The position numbers were made by a program, and so were the translations under genes. The notes under the pieces are model-generated. The model was given only the letters and a program-made list of their open reading frames with translations. It was not told the origin of the DNA and did not search any database. 64,000 bases of DNA from Acanthochlamys bracteata (Eukaryota; Streptophyta; Magnoliopsida; Pandanales; Velloziaceae), in assembly GCA_019914995.1 (NCBI GenBank), contig CM034139.1:6178461-6242460 (forward strand). Direction: 5' to 3'. This document shows, in pieces, positions 1 through 12,623 of this stretch (position 1 is the stretch's first letter; each line of letters starts with the position of its first letter).

Positions 1-1133
1 TGGAATGGCACCTTCTTGCACATTCCTTTGCTTTCCTGCGAAGCAAATATGTAAGCAAGTTTTTCCACCATGGAAGATAAGACCAGCTCTGAAACATGAT
101 CAAGCATCAGAAATGTAGGACATACTGTGTTGTGAAAAGTTACCGTTGCTTGGATTTCAGTTAACAGATGCTTCCTCCCGATAAACTCTTAGGAGGGCAA
201 TTTGTAGGATAATTGAACTCATCAATCTCTTAATGAAACCAGATGTCTATTGGAGACTACGCAAAGAGGACCACAAGCTAATAATTATACATCCACAACA
301 AATAATAATAAAGACATTTTAATACCACAGGGAAGATTCTTTGTGGTCTCCCACTTCCACTCCCGGTATTTAAGTAGAGGAGAGCATGCATTCATATGTG
401 CAGCTTATCCTAAGAATTTAAGAAACACATTAACTACAGACAAGAAAAATACAAAACATGCAGAGATTAAATATGTTACTTACCCATGTTGATCTGTATC
501 TACCTTAGATATTACAACATCCATCTCTTCTTCCGGGCCTTCATTGAAGCCGCTATTTCTCAAGCCAGAAGCTTCATTGAAGCCTCTCATCAAGCATTGA
601 ATGGCACCACGAAAGAGGTATGAAACATCTCTGCCTGTGAGAAGAGAGAGAACAGGGATCATACAAATTTTGAATGAATGCCCCCACAAAGTCCAATTAA
701 TTTAAAGGTGGAATGCTTTAAATTGAATATTGGAATTATTCAGCTCTGAATGTCACAGGAACCTTGGGATTGATTGCAAGAGAGAAACCTATGTGTAGTC
801 ACTCTCCTATGAAAACCTTCACTTGCAACCGTTGGAAGCTAGGTTCTAAGTAGAATCCTAAGTGGTAGGCTTATTTTGCTATCTCCAGCTAGGAGGCTGC
901 ATTGAAAGGAACAGGTGCTTGCTCTTTTGGTAAGCTGCCGACATTTTATTGAACCGTAACATATGTAGTAGCAGCAACAGTTGGGCAAGGCCATCGCCAC
1001 TCCCTCTCATTTTTATATAACCATAAACTTCAAAGAAATTTCCAACTAGCTCTTTTCAGATCATTCAGTACATGTTTCTTTATCATGGGCCATGCCAGAA
1101 TGTTTGTCGTTCTAGCTAACCCAATGAGTGAGT

Positions 1134-1172
<39 letters not shown>

Positions 1173-4100
1173 ATCTGTTCTACTGAAAGAGCAGTTTAAA
1201 TATCCCATCAAAACCATATGCACTTCTGAAAGTAAGTATCCAGTAACACCTGTTCCAAGCATATAACACAGATTTTTATCAAAATGTGCATAGAAGAGGT
1301 GCAAAAGCATGGAGCCAAATAGGAAGAAATTTGAAGATATTCCATGGAACCATTTTGGGAATTAATAAAGCTTAGGAACTTCGTTGCCTTTAGTTAGGAC
1401 AGGGGAAAGCTAGCCTTTTGCTGCAGCCTGACTACTCAGCCCAAGGCCTGTGCCCAGGCTAGTAGGAGAGACTTATTGGGAGTCTAGGCTTGTGATGCAC
1501 ATATGAGATTATGAGAAGTCATTTGTGGTTAATAGATACAGAACTAGTTGAAACTAAACGCTATCATCAGTAGAAATAGATCTGCCATGCCTAGGCATTT
1601 TCTGCCTTAGTTATGAACGACGCCTAAAACATGTCGTGAACCTATGAGTCCAGTAAGTTCCAAACTTGATCCTCTTCTATCCAGACATGACCTGCGCCTC
1701 AAAAACTATGAAGACTATGACACTTGGCTGATTAATTCCAGTATCAAAAGATAAGGGTTATATCACCAAAATGGACTGAGTAGAACTTCCCAATGACTTT
1801 ACACCTTTCTGCATGTCAAATATTAACCTTTTGCTCTCTTTTTTCTTTTTTCTTTTCTTTTTTGTTTTTTGGAGAGTCCATGCTGTATCATCAAAATAGA
1901 CTATTATGCATTCCAAGACCATTGAGTGCAGCCGATGCACTTAGTTAATGGGGTTGTACGTGTCATTATAATCAGGCTACTAATTCACCAAAAGGACATC
2001 TAACCATATTTATAAAGCTTTTGTACGTTTCTTCTATACCATTCAAAAAACATAACAAAAACCTGGCTTCTTCAAATGAAAGAAAAACTAGAGGAATACA
2101 AGCCAAGTAGAAGTAAAGTTTGGTTACTAGACTCAAAACTATAATTAGTTGCATATATAATTTCTATAAGAGCATCCATTTCTGTAACACTAATGTCATG
2201 CATCATGGGTTGCAGCCATTTTCAATACCACCACCGTGTCAATAAGAGCATAAACACAAAAGTTAAACTACATGCTAGCAAATTTGGAATAAAACAATGG
2301 ATACCAGGTGAACTTTCATCAGTTTCATTCATAGTACCTGTACCCAAAGAACAACAAGAAGAGTTAAGTCAATCCAATCTGAATAAATACCAGGAAAATG
2401 TAGGGCAAATGTTGGGATAGCTGAGAAAAGGGAGCTTTTAGAAATTCTTGATAGTTTTTTGAAAAAAGAAATTTGTACGTATACTTATTCTGTGATGTAC
2501 AATCATCCATATCCTCCAACTTTTTAAAAAATTTTTCTGAATGTGCATGACTTTTTTGGACTTAGAAAGCCCAAAAGCCATTGTCAAACATGCTTTAAGA
2601 TCACAGTAAAATGCTGAAATATGCAGCATAATGCAAAGAAAATAGCATACGCAAAGTGGTAACATATATTTGTGAACTTTGAGAAGAAAACAATTCCCCT
2701 TTCTGAAGATGCAAAAGCTAAGGGATAACAATCCTTATGTTCCTTATGATACTTCCTGAAACGCACATAAGGCCGACAAAAGGATTGGTCTTTTCAGAAA
2801 TTAGAGGAGCTAATAGATTAAAAAGAAAATTCCAGCATGAGCAAGCAAATTTATTAAACAACTAAAAGACTGCAATATGCTGATGAAAACTTCTTCATCA
2901 AAAGATTTAACAACATTATAATTCTTGAAAACATTGAACCTTATAATAACAAAGAAAAGTGTCTAAAATAGTAAAACCAATAGCAGAAATTCTTCAACAG
3001 TAATAGCAAATATTAGTAACTAGTGCACCCTGGTATATGGCAATGTCAGTGCTTTATACGCCCTTTTTTTCTCTTAGTGCTGTTACTTTTTTTTTTGGAG
3101 GCATTGTTTGAATCCTTTATTATTTCGGTGTGTCTATTGCGATTCTCCCTGTTTCTTTTTCTCTTAATGGAAAAAGAAAGATAAAAAAAGAATGCTTCAC
3201 ACAAAAGTCTAAGACAATAAAAGGATGGAAGAAGAGGAAAATATATCGGATAAACATTGATCACAATTCAACAATGCTAGCACCAAAGCCAAATGCAATT
3301 CCATGAAATCTAGAAGCACCTGCAGTTTTCCTGAAACTCCAGATATACTTAGACAAACATGTAAAAGGACAACCAGTCCAAAAATACTCCAGGAGGCTAC
3401 ACATAAGAAGGAACCGAGTAGAAACAAACAAAATTTTTATCAAGTGAGTTTATACCAATTCCAACAGCTTAAAGATGTAATGCATAAGTTGTGCTCAGAA
3501 GATCATAAGGAAAAAAAAAAGGAAATTTAAATTACCCAAACGACTAATGAATTAACTAAAGGCTATAGACACTAATAGAAAGCATAAGAATTGTTACTAT
3601 GTGAAACACTCTAAAATCTTTAAAAAATCATAAAAGTTCATAAAAAGATTAAAAGAATGCAAATTAAGAAAAAAAATCTAAATAGTAAGCGAGTCACAGC
3701 AGATCCCTTCTGTAACCGTAGACCCTTGGGTATGGCCCTAGTCCTCAAAACTAATGGCCTAGATTAGTGAGGCACCATCCAACACTAATTGAACGTACAT
3801 GGAGTAGCTCACAAAACTGTAAACTCATTCCCATACCATATAAGAGAAACTGATCGTACCACATATCTCATTATCTCATGAAGGTTGCCATACATTGCAC
3901 CCAACTTGCCAAGAAAACCCAAAAACGTCCAAGGTTAAAGTGCACCACATTTTCATCGGAGGCAATTAAAAGGGTCAGTAAGCACATAAAAGTCTTCTGA
4001 AACCTTTATGGTTCAGAAGAAGCTATGAATAGTAAAAACCACAAGGAAACCCAAGATGACCAGAAAAATTGCAAAGAAGTAAATGCATTTCTTTAAAAAA

Positions 4101-4760
4101 AATTAATGGAAGGCGAATCTCAGATATCCAGACCCAAATACAAACATCCGTACGAAATTTTACTCCAACAACTCTACTTAGGTAATAAAACAACAGTATG
4201 GTTAAACCTAAGCTTCTACAAAATGCAAGAAACAGGGAGCTCAAATTCCGTACGAAACACAATAAAACATCCGTAAAGAGAAACCGTACAGACAAAGATA
4301 TCATAACATATCTGTCAATATAAAACTTCATACAAACAATAACAGCAATCCAATGTCTTCAGCGATAAACCTCAGAACAACACGAGTACTAAATAGTAGC
4401 GGTCATCTTTCCTTGTCGTTTTTTATCTTTTTTTAGAATTCTAAAAAGGCAAAATGATTAATTTAAAGAACAATGCAAGTTAACTTGGACGCGTTGTAGT
4501 ACTCAAGATTAGAGAAACCCTAAAGATATACAAACAGAGCAGCTCCAGAGTACATGATTGAATAAGTAAAGGAAACTAGTATCGATTCATATTTCACGAA
4601 CAGAAGAATGATTCGAAGACGGAATCCAAAAGAGCAGTAATAGCAATACTTATCTTTTAAACATTCTTCAATATTTCTCCTTCTACAGCCGGTGATTCCA
4701 GATTCACGAACTCCAATTTGGATCTTCGCCCGATCTCTCTGCTTCTTCACCGTTTACACT
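1..4760 (-). other. Unresolved minus-strand gene, partial at left edge; candidate exons only
   Basis: I do not recognise this gene. Three minus-strand segments have good splice borders and join in phase: 2337-2305 (33 nt, reading TMNETDESSP), 634-484 (151 nt, reading RDVSYLFRGAIQCLMRGF and then an acidic stretch with GPEEEMDVV), and 35-1, which runs off the window. The first ends one base into a codon and the second begins with the two bases that finish it as Gly, which supports a real transcript. A possible further upstream exon lies near 3320-3400. The transcript may begin near 4750, where AT-rich intron-like sequence gives way to more mixed sequence. The rest looks like intron: A+T rich, stop-filled and T-tracted. 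No family could be assigned. Confidence 0.3.
1127..1168. repeat. GA/GTGA microsatellite
   Basis: A short run of GTGA units passes directly into about 14 GA dinucleotides. It lies in sequence that would be intron of the unresolved minus-strand gene. Confidence 0.9.
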
Positions 4761-4859
4761 CTCGATTCTCGTAATTAGAATTAAAATTTCAACGGGTCTA
4801 AGAATTGTCTAGCCCCGCAATCACCGATCGATCTCTTGATTACGAGGTAAATTGAGAGG

Positions 4860-6541
4860 ATTTTAAGGTCCCCGCGTTCCGATCTAAATGTTTCCGTCAA
4901 GCAATGGCGCAGGGAAAAAGAAAACGCGGGAAAGTTAACGGGCCCAAGTACAGGCTAAAGTTAAAGTCTGTTTAATGGGCTAAAGTCCGACTGACCGGAT
5001 TAGAATCCTGTGCAGTTCGGGGCGTATCAGCTCATAAGTGAACAATGGCTGGGATGAAGCCACGTCGTCCACGTAATACAGCAACGGTGAAGAATATCGC
5101 GAATGTCACTGTATATAACACATAATGAATCCGTGGGCGTTCGAGAATGGTTTTAGAGTAGAACTTAAATTAAAATATTTTTATTTTTTTTAGAAACGAA
5201 TTTATAATTTTATTTCAAAAAAATAATAATAATATATAATAAAAAAATTTTATTATTTAAAATTTTTATATTTTTTAAATTTTTAAATAATTTTTTATAT
5301 ATTTATAAAAATATATTAAAAAATTAAAATTAAAAATCGCCTTCGGAATAAGCAACGATCAAACGGCCCGCATGCAGGCGGTGCCGAACCGAAAGTAGCC
5401 TGTCAAAACATACTCGCTTGTTGCGGAAGCAACCCATACGAAAGATTGTTGTTGATACGCCGAAAGAGATATACTTGGATTTCTCTGGCAGTATTCAAGA
5501 GCGAATATATTAAGATATATTCTTTTTTTAATTTATGGCTTAAATATTTTTATTAAATTAGACTTTACATTGTATACAACTAACTTTTTAAATATCTTAT
5601 TTTGATTAACTTTAGATTTTTTCCAACACGAGTAGAGGTACACGAGTCCAGCGAGTATTTTTTGGAGGAGCATTTGCAAAATTTCCAGTACATCTACCTA
5701 GGATAGTATAACAGGACAGTTTCATTCTTGTGCAAGCTAACACAAGGTTTTTAAAAGTGTGCCGGATGCGTTTGAAATTATTTATAAAATAAAATTTTTT
5801 TAAAATAAAAAATTTATTTGTTTTTTTTTAAAATAAATTTTATTTTTTTTACTTCTAAAAACATAATTAAAATATATAATAAAAAAATTTTATTACGTAA
5901 ATTTTTTCTATACTATTTAAATTTTTAAATAAATTTTTTAAATACTTATAAAATATATATTAAAAAATATAAAATAAAAAAAATTAAAAAGTTGCGTTTT
6001 GTATGCACTGCCAAACGCAGCAAGAACAAATTTAATTTTGTGCTATAGCGAGCAAGGTACAGTAACTTAAAAGCATGACAGCATCCTTCTCAGGAGATTT
6101 AAAAATATTTTTGAAAATAAATTTTTCTAGAATATAAAATATTTAAAATATTTTTAAATGAGCTTTTTTATTTTAAAATAAATAAAATTAAGTAATTATA
6201 AAATTTTACTATGTCAAATTTGTTGTTGTATTTTAAAATTATTTAAAAGAAATTTATAAATATTATAGAAGATCTATTTGAGAAATATAATGAAAATTTT
6301 GAATAAAAATGAATTGAAAAACTTAGCCAAACAACTAAATACAAATTTATTTTTCAGTAACTTATTTTAATGAATTCACTTTTATGGCAAATAAACATGC
6401 CCTTAGAATGGGTATTCAACGAGTTAAACTACTGTAAATAAACACATGTTATTCTCTTTTCTTGCATCAAATGCCAAATTGCTTACAAACAACAATTGTG
6501 CTAGTTCTTAATTTGTTGCGGGAGTAGACTTCAATCAGGAT
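4860..6541. other. AT-rich spacer downstream of the JAR1-like gene
   Basis: No gene is visible. It contains two AT-rich repeat copies (about 5160-5345 and 5765-6020, the second listed separately) and the probable 3' flank of the JAR1-like gene. The short mixed-composition stretch at 4900-5130 contains ACGT cores near 5061 and 5070 and may be the promoter side of the gene to its left. Confidence 0.6.
5765..6020. mobile_element. MITE-like AT-rich element, family 1, copy A
   Basis: The element begins GATGCGTTTG and ends CCAAACGCAG, so its ends are short imperfect inverted repeats. Between them is almost pure A+T with a core of the type ATATATAATAAAAAAATT. The same order of sequence blocks, read on the opposite strand, recurs at 30555-30768. 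It has no coding capacity. This is most likely a non-autonomous DNA transposon, but I could not define a target-site duplication. Confidence 0.55.
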
Positions 6542-8533
6542 TCATGCATACGCAGTGCTCGAGTAGCTCTTGACAACATTGCTGCACAATATCTGCAAAA
6601 CCTTGCCATTGGATAAACCTACGCAACGCGGGGTCTTGAACTGACTTACAGCACCTCCTAAGCTGAGGCAATGTTCTATAATCTTCTGGAATGTTCCTTT
6701 ACGGACTACTCGGAGTTCAAGTGGTCCGATGGCTTGAGCCTTTCTTGATGAAACGTAACCAGCGTCAGCAAAGGATAAGTCTAAGCAATTGCAGCAGCTG
6801 CTCATTAATTCATCGCTGGCATCCGCATTCAGCTCCCAGAAAATCACATAGTGACCAGGCTCTGTTGATGTGTTCGCGTGGCTTGTGAAATCTACAACTT
6901 CAAGCTTGTCTTCTGCCAACAGACCTAATGCCTCTTCGATTGCTAACTGAAGATCGGTTTCGGTGTTCTTGTCTATGTTGATGTTCAGAATCAGGCTTCG
7001 CCTGCGTACAAATCGCAGCTCTGGTGTGGTGTTGTGGAATCCTACTACCTTCACAACATCACCGATTCTATATCGATATAAGCCTGCAAACATTGTGAAT
7101 TCAGTGTTTGCATTAGCATCATCTGTAAATTTTACCGAAAACTTAAAAAAGGAAGATAGATAAAACCATACCGCCGAAGTTGGTGATAATCATTTCATAC
7201 TCCTTGCCGATTTCAGCTTCAGTGAGTCCAACGGGTTCCAATTTAGTTGCTGTTTGAACATGTTCTCCCTCATTCTCAACGAGAGGCAGAAACTCAAAGT
7301 AGCCGATATCAGGAACCACAGCAAAAGTCGCATCTTCAGGACCCAAGAGGGGATTCACATTAGCTGCAATCCATCCTTCAGAAGCACCATAATCAGCACA
7401 TACAAGCGGTAAGCTTCCTGAATAATGCCTTAACTTCTTCGCATATGGCTCCATGGATCCTGTCATAATGCCATACACATACTTCGCATTGGGCCAAAGC
7501 TCTGGAATCACACCGTACCAGTTACTCAAACCTGTACACTTTCTGTATATGGAATCAGCAAGATCAGGATCGGGGTACAAAAGTTTTGATACAGCAGCAC
7601 GCATAGATGGATCCGTAATTCTACCAGAAAGAACGCCGTCCCTTATATCACTGCATAGCTCTTTCCATATCTTCTCAAATGTCCTGAACGCATTAACAAT
7701 GCTGTGCGCAAACGTGGATGAAATGAACTGAATTTCATTCGAGTGTATTAGCCCACAAAGGAAGTGGCAGTACAAGGATTGATTGAAGTCTGGTGTGAAT
7801 ATGACTTCATCGGGGCTGCAGCATTGAGATTGGATGTCCTTCAATATATGCTTGAATTTTTTGTTGCGAAATACGTTTGTGGTAGCTGTAGTGGCAGTGA
7901 TTCCTCCGCTGGTGGCGGATTGCTTGCTGCTGTAGATGAACTGAAGTGCTTTACCATGACCAAGTGGAAACTCCCTACAAATGTTATTCCATTACGCCGG
8001 AGTTTCATTGATGAAGAATCCTACAAGTATCCCGCTACCAAATCCCTACTATTAACGGCTGCTCACCTATTTCGGAAAGCAAAGGATGTCTTGTATATCT
8101 CCACAGTGCTCTGCATCAATTCCTCGTTGAATGGTAGCAACTTCGGCTTGCCTTGAGTTGTCCCGGAGCTATGACAAACACAAACAAGCTTCTCAATATC
8201 AAAACGTATTACGCAACTAAATACGTAGAACAAGAGAACTCAAAAAGTATACCTTACTGAAAAGGACGTGATCGGTTTGCGGGTGAGGACAGGCGAAGTA
8301 TCTCCATTTGCGACTCTTTGAATGAAAGGCTCCAAATTCCTATGTTCAATTAACGGAATGCAAGCCTTGAAGCTTTCAGGATCACTCCTCCCTTGAAGCC
8401 CAAAGCTCTGCAAGTACTCAGCCTCACTGTTCTCTTCAAGAATCCTGCGAAGAGTCTCCCTCTGTGTTTGGCCAGCGTCCTTAGTGATTGCCTGAAAATG
8501 TTCTATCACTTCGTTGAAGCAGGATTCCCTCAT
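6542..8533 (-). CDS. JAR1: Jasmonoyl-amino acid synthetase, GH3 family group I (JAR1/GH3.11-like)
   Basis: Coding exons are complement(6542..7083, 7172..7974, 8067..8168, 8253..8533): 1,728 nt, 575 aa, the same length I recall for Arabidopsis JAR1. All introns are GT-AG and all joins keep phase. The product is a GH3 acyl-adenylate-forming enzyme; group I members join jasmonate to isoleucine to make the active hormone JA-Ile, in the cytosol. Visible motifs are the phosphate-binding SSGTTQGK (residues 94-101), DYGASEGW (322-329) and LYRYRIGD (397-404). The C-terminus (VLQILCSNVVKSYSSTAYA) closely follows the JAR1 ending. I chose the ATG at 8533 because it is the first Met after a clear acceptor (exon starts 8541) and gives the family length. 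The leader carries a long intron back to about 9350. Its neighbour at 12.6 kb is CIP1-like. Substrate preference is inferred from similarity only. Confidence 0.93.
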
Positions 8534-8541
8534 TGTTTTTC

Positions 8542-9470
8542 CTGCAACACCAAAGTTATCGTACAGAGAATTTATAATATGCCAATCCAACTATAAAGTT
8601 TAAGTTTCAAAACGGAGTACCGTGATTTAGAAAAATGATCAGATTACGCAAGATTCAACTCTAAGAGAGAAGGATTCACATTAAAATGCTGAAAATTATC
8701 AAGAAAATAGTTCAAAAATCAAAATTTTGAACTGAGTTTGAGTTTCTGAATTTATTTTCCCCATCTTTTCATTTCACAAGAAAGTCAAATCAAACGCTTC
8801 ACGAGAAATGAATGGACCTATACTACATCAAGATGTCTTTTAAATTACTCATTAATTTTCTCGTCATTAAAATTGGTCAACCACAATGCAAGAAACTTAA
8901 AATACTAATAAAAAAAAATTCTAGAAGCATATGTAGTAAACCCTTGTAAATCAATGTAAAGAAAATAACTGAACCACCACCACATCAAACTACCAGAAAC
9001 TCCTAAATCATGTAAATGAACAAACCAATACCGAAAAAACTTAAATCTGTCGAAAAACAATCTCTGAGAAACACAAAAAAGAAACCCACTTTCATTCCTG
9101 AAATCAGTAAAGAAGCACCACTCCAAATTTATGCGCTGCATTGCATTTTTTACAACAAGAATTCGAAGAAATTAAACAGTGAAAGTTTCACACGTATCAT
9201 CAATGTTTAATGCTAAGTTTCAAACTGAAAGTAAAGTCTAAATGACAAGAAATTAGCAAAAGAACAAATTTTTTTAATCAATGATTGAAGTATAAGACAA
9301 AAGAAACAAAGTCCCACACCTTTTTTTCTCTTTCCACAGCAATAAGAAACCTATCAGAACTGGAAAAAGTAAGAGAAAACAATGTACGGAATTTCTTTTT
9401 TCTCTGCTTAATCAGTTCATGCTTTCTGGGCGGAGGAAAAAAAGCTCGCCCCTCTATATAGGCGCGAAAT
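8542..9470 (-). promoter_or_regulatory. JAR1-like gene leader, 5' UTR intron and core promoter
   Basis: A TATA-type box reads TATATAG on the minus strand at 9460-9454, which places the transcript start near 9425. The leader exon would run to about 9355, where CTGATAG meets GTTTCTT, followed by an intron of roughly 0.8 kb ending at the acceptor TTGCAG (8542). The leader contains a minimal upstream reading frame, ATG-AAC-TGA, at 9420-9412. Nothing else is visible in the intron. Confidence 0.5.
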
Positions 9471-10020
9471 CGGAAAGAGCAGCGATGTCTGCAAAATGCC
9501 AAATGTACCCTTTGACAAATACTTAGCTTACTGGCAACCTTAGCTGCCGCGTGTTAAACAACGCAACGAATAACAAAGAATACCGTGTATCCTTGCTAAC
9601 GACAATAATAACTGCCCACCAACTTGAATTTAACTACAACAGTGCCATACAAGACAAAAATTATGTTATTAACATAATTAAAGATAAAAAATTAAAAATT
9701 TAAATGCTATTTTCTAACTTGAGAGCGATTTATTGATTAAAACGTTAATGGCTTTTTTTTTCAAAAAGAAAATAAAAAATAAAACTAGAGGTAGCCGCAA
9801 TAAGATGTTGTTTTCTAATGTAGAAAGAATAAAGATGTTTGTATCGAATCTTTTTTACGAAAAATGCAAAAGATGCAATTCTTAATAAATCAGAATCGAA
9901 CAAATAATTATGTTCCGTTTTTATTGAATTGATCACGTGCAGATTTTAGTTTTCCGTTTTTGGTCACTCTTTTTTAAGTTTATCTACAACAATACTATAA
10001 AAAAGAAAAAATATTATAGA

Positions 10021-10762
10021 TGCGTTTTTTTATGTTGAAATGATTTTTTTAAAAATAAATTTTTTAAAATAACATTATTGAAAGTGATATTTTTTTATAT
10101 TAAAAATAAATTAGAAGTAATTTTTGTGTTATTTTTATAATTAAAAATAATTTTTGTGTGTAAAAGAACACATACTATACTTTCCGGTACTTTTTATAAA
10201 GCGTGTTTTGGTTGGAAATAATAAGACAAATTATTCAAACTTTCATTGCTATATTATGTTGAATACTGGCATGTTTTAGGCCTATGCCAAAAATGGTATT
10301 TATACGCTTTTTCTATTTTGAAGCTTTACGTGAAAAACACTCGCATTAACCAGTCAATACTTTTTCATTAAATCGTTACAAGTTCCTCTAACAGAAAAGG
10401 GGATATAGTTTTCAAGTGTTGTTTAATATACATTAAAATGAATTCCTCCATCTTCCAGTCCCAGATGAGCTTGAGATTATTAACTGAAATCAACTAAATA
10501 AAACGTGTGATTTTATACAAACTGTATTACAACTGAACATGTTCTGTTCTTAGTTTGGTTACGTTCTTTTGACTTTAAAAATTAATTTTTTTGAAAATGA
10601 ATTCTTAAAATTGAGATATTATAAATAATATTTTGAAAATGATATATTTTTTATATTAAAAATACATTAAAAATAATTTTTTATATTTTTTTATTAAAAA
10701 ATTAATTATAAAATTTTTTAGTAGAGAAAAAATTATTTTCGTGTATAAAAAAACACATCTTT
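10021..10762. repeat. Pair of related AT-rich repeats, family 2
   Basis: Two segments, about 10021-10170 and 10572-10762, share the same order of blocks: a stretch like GAAAATGATATATTTTTTAT, then ATTAAAAATA, then TAATTTTT, ending near GTGTATAAAAAAACACAT (TGTGTAAAAGAACACAT in the first copy). They lie in the same orientation and have no coding capacity. They could be degenerate MITEs; I could not define ends or target duplications. Confidence 0.4.
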
Positions 10763-12079
10763 ATGAAAGTCAACATTAGTTTGTTCGAAAAAAAGTAGAC
10801 TAGAATCTTCGGTCTTTAATTTTGCCATTGCTTTATTTTATTTTATTGTTTTGCAAAAGAAAAAAGACTTCTTCATCCTACGGAAAGAAACCTCTGCGGT
10901 TGATAATATTTTCTTGAACAAAAGATCCAAGAGTTTTTTCGGCATCGCTCACATGTTTCACATGCAGAAAAAGAAAAGTAATAATTGGCCCACTTCTGAA
11001 ACAATTTTCCAGGTTTTATATATGTATCCCAAAATATTAATTATTAGCTTTTACACATCCCTAGTGTCATAAGTAATATTATAAAAAAGAAAAATCAATC
11101 TTGCGAAATAACGTTATGAACTCGTTGCATATTAATCCTACTAGAATCATATTCAATTCTTTACCACAAATATTAAAAGATAATATTATTTGTAAAGTTA
11201 TATATTCAGTTTTGCTTATTCCACTAATAATCTTATTCTTAACTACGGACAAACCTAACTGCTTGAGCTTACATTGCAAAATAATATTTCGTTCGAAACT
11301 AAGAATGTTTGTAGCTTTTTATGAGAGCTAAATGGTAAGTGCTAATAATAACTTACAGGGCCTATCTTGCTAATGTAAATTCAGTTTTGCATATTAGTAC
11401 CACTACTAAAGTATTAGCCGACATGGGCCTTGAAATAACAAAAGTGATAAATCAAAATAAGTTGCCATATATTGCGAAGAGGTAACTAATAAGGTTTTGC
11501 ATATTCATCGTAAAACAATATTCCATAATTTATGGGCCCATAAAGAACAATATGAATAAAACGAAAATAATGGACCTTTTTCTGCGATTGTTCGCATGTT
11601 TTCATATTAATCCTACTAAGAATACTATTAGCAAACTCCAGACCCGAAATGATAAAACTAATAAAAGAATATATGAGAGTACTTATTAGAAATGAGTCTT
11701 TCGAAAAGGAAAAATATTTTAAGAATTTTTAGAAAATAAGCTTTATTTTTTTTATTTTAAAAAATATAATAAAAATTTTTTTTGACATAGAATTTTTTTT
11801 TTAATTTTAAATTTTTAAAAAAAATTTATAAAATATTCTAAAAATTTTATTAAAAAATATAAAATAAAAAATTAGAAAAAAATGCTCTCCCAAATATGCT
11901 CATAATCTGCTTGCAAACGGTAATTCAATTTTAAATTCGTCCCACTTTACTACTTTAGGATTTTATGCGCCTTTAAAGATAGTAAAAATAATAATGTAAA
12001 ACCAATGGGCCTGTCTTATGTAATACCTTTTTCCTGATTTTGCAGATATGCCACTAATGATCTTATTTGGAATTGAATG

Positions 12080-12314
12080 GAAGTGTTTTTTAAACGAAAT
12101 TTTTTAAAATAAAAAAATAGTTTTATTTTTTAGAAAATAATTTTTTTTATTTTACAATATAATAAATATATATAATAAAAAAATTTTACGGAAATTTTTT
12201 TACATTTTATAAATTTTAAATAAATTTTTTAAATATTTATTAAAAATATAAAAGATATAAAATAAAATTTTAAAAATTATTTTTAAAGTAAACAATACTA
12301 AACGCTCCCTTAAA
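12080..12314. repeat. Partial copy resembling AT-rich family 1
   Basis: The internal block (ATATATAATAAAAAAATTTTA followed by TTAAATAAATTTTTTAAATA) matches copy A at 5765-6020 in order and orientation, and the right end reads ACTAAACGCTCCC, similar to the family end CCAAACGCA. The left end is degenerate. Confidence 0.4.
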
Positions 12315-12623
12315 TATTAACCAGAGATTATATATATATATATATATAATAACGACTACATATAAAGAATTCTTCAAACATCTTTTGAATTTATCAAGAA
12401 AATATTCTTGAATCACCTCCATACGAATAACTGTTTTCAACAAACAATATGAACACTTGCCTTACAAGGACTTCAAATCCATGTAACAAGAAAACAAAAA
12501 AGAAAAAAAAGAAATTCTATATAAGGTTCCCCAATACCTCTATACCTCAACTCATACTTTTTTTACATGAAAATACAAGCACTGGGAGACCAAAATGAAC
12601 TAAAGTGAAAGCTTGCATGGAAG

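Larger units (their letters stand above)
9500..12600. other. AT-rich intergenic region with repeat remnants
   Basis: No credible gene is visible; all short reading frames lack exon-like borders and similarity. It holds two related AT-rich repeats (10021-10170 and 10572-10762), two more AT-rich copies resembling family 1 (about 11694-11892 and 12080-12314) and an AT dinucleotide run at about 12328-12349. The right part would contain the 3' UTR and terminator of the CIP1-like gene. Confidence 0.6.

Noticed and set aside
1127..1168. CRISPR-like or tandem functional repeat
   Set aside because: It is a simple GA/GTGA microsatellite with no spacer structure.
3209..3443. MIC10/MINOS1-like membrane protein (FHGIAFGFGA segment)
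   Set aside because: A short Gly-rich similarity was noticed, but the flanking residues, length and the missing KWD-type start do not fit, and the frame stops immediately.
7764..8156. 130-codon plus-strand ORF across JAR1-like exons
   Set aside because: It is antisense to conserved GH3 coding sequence and runs through two introns of the minus-strand gene.
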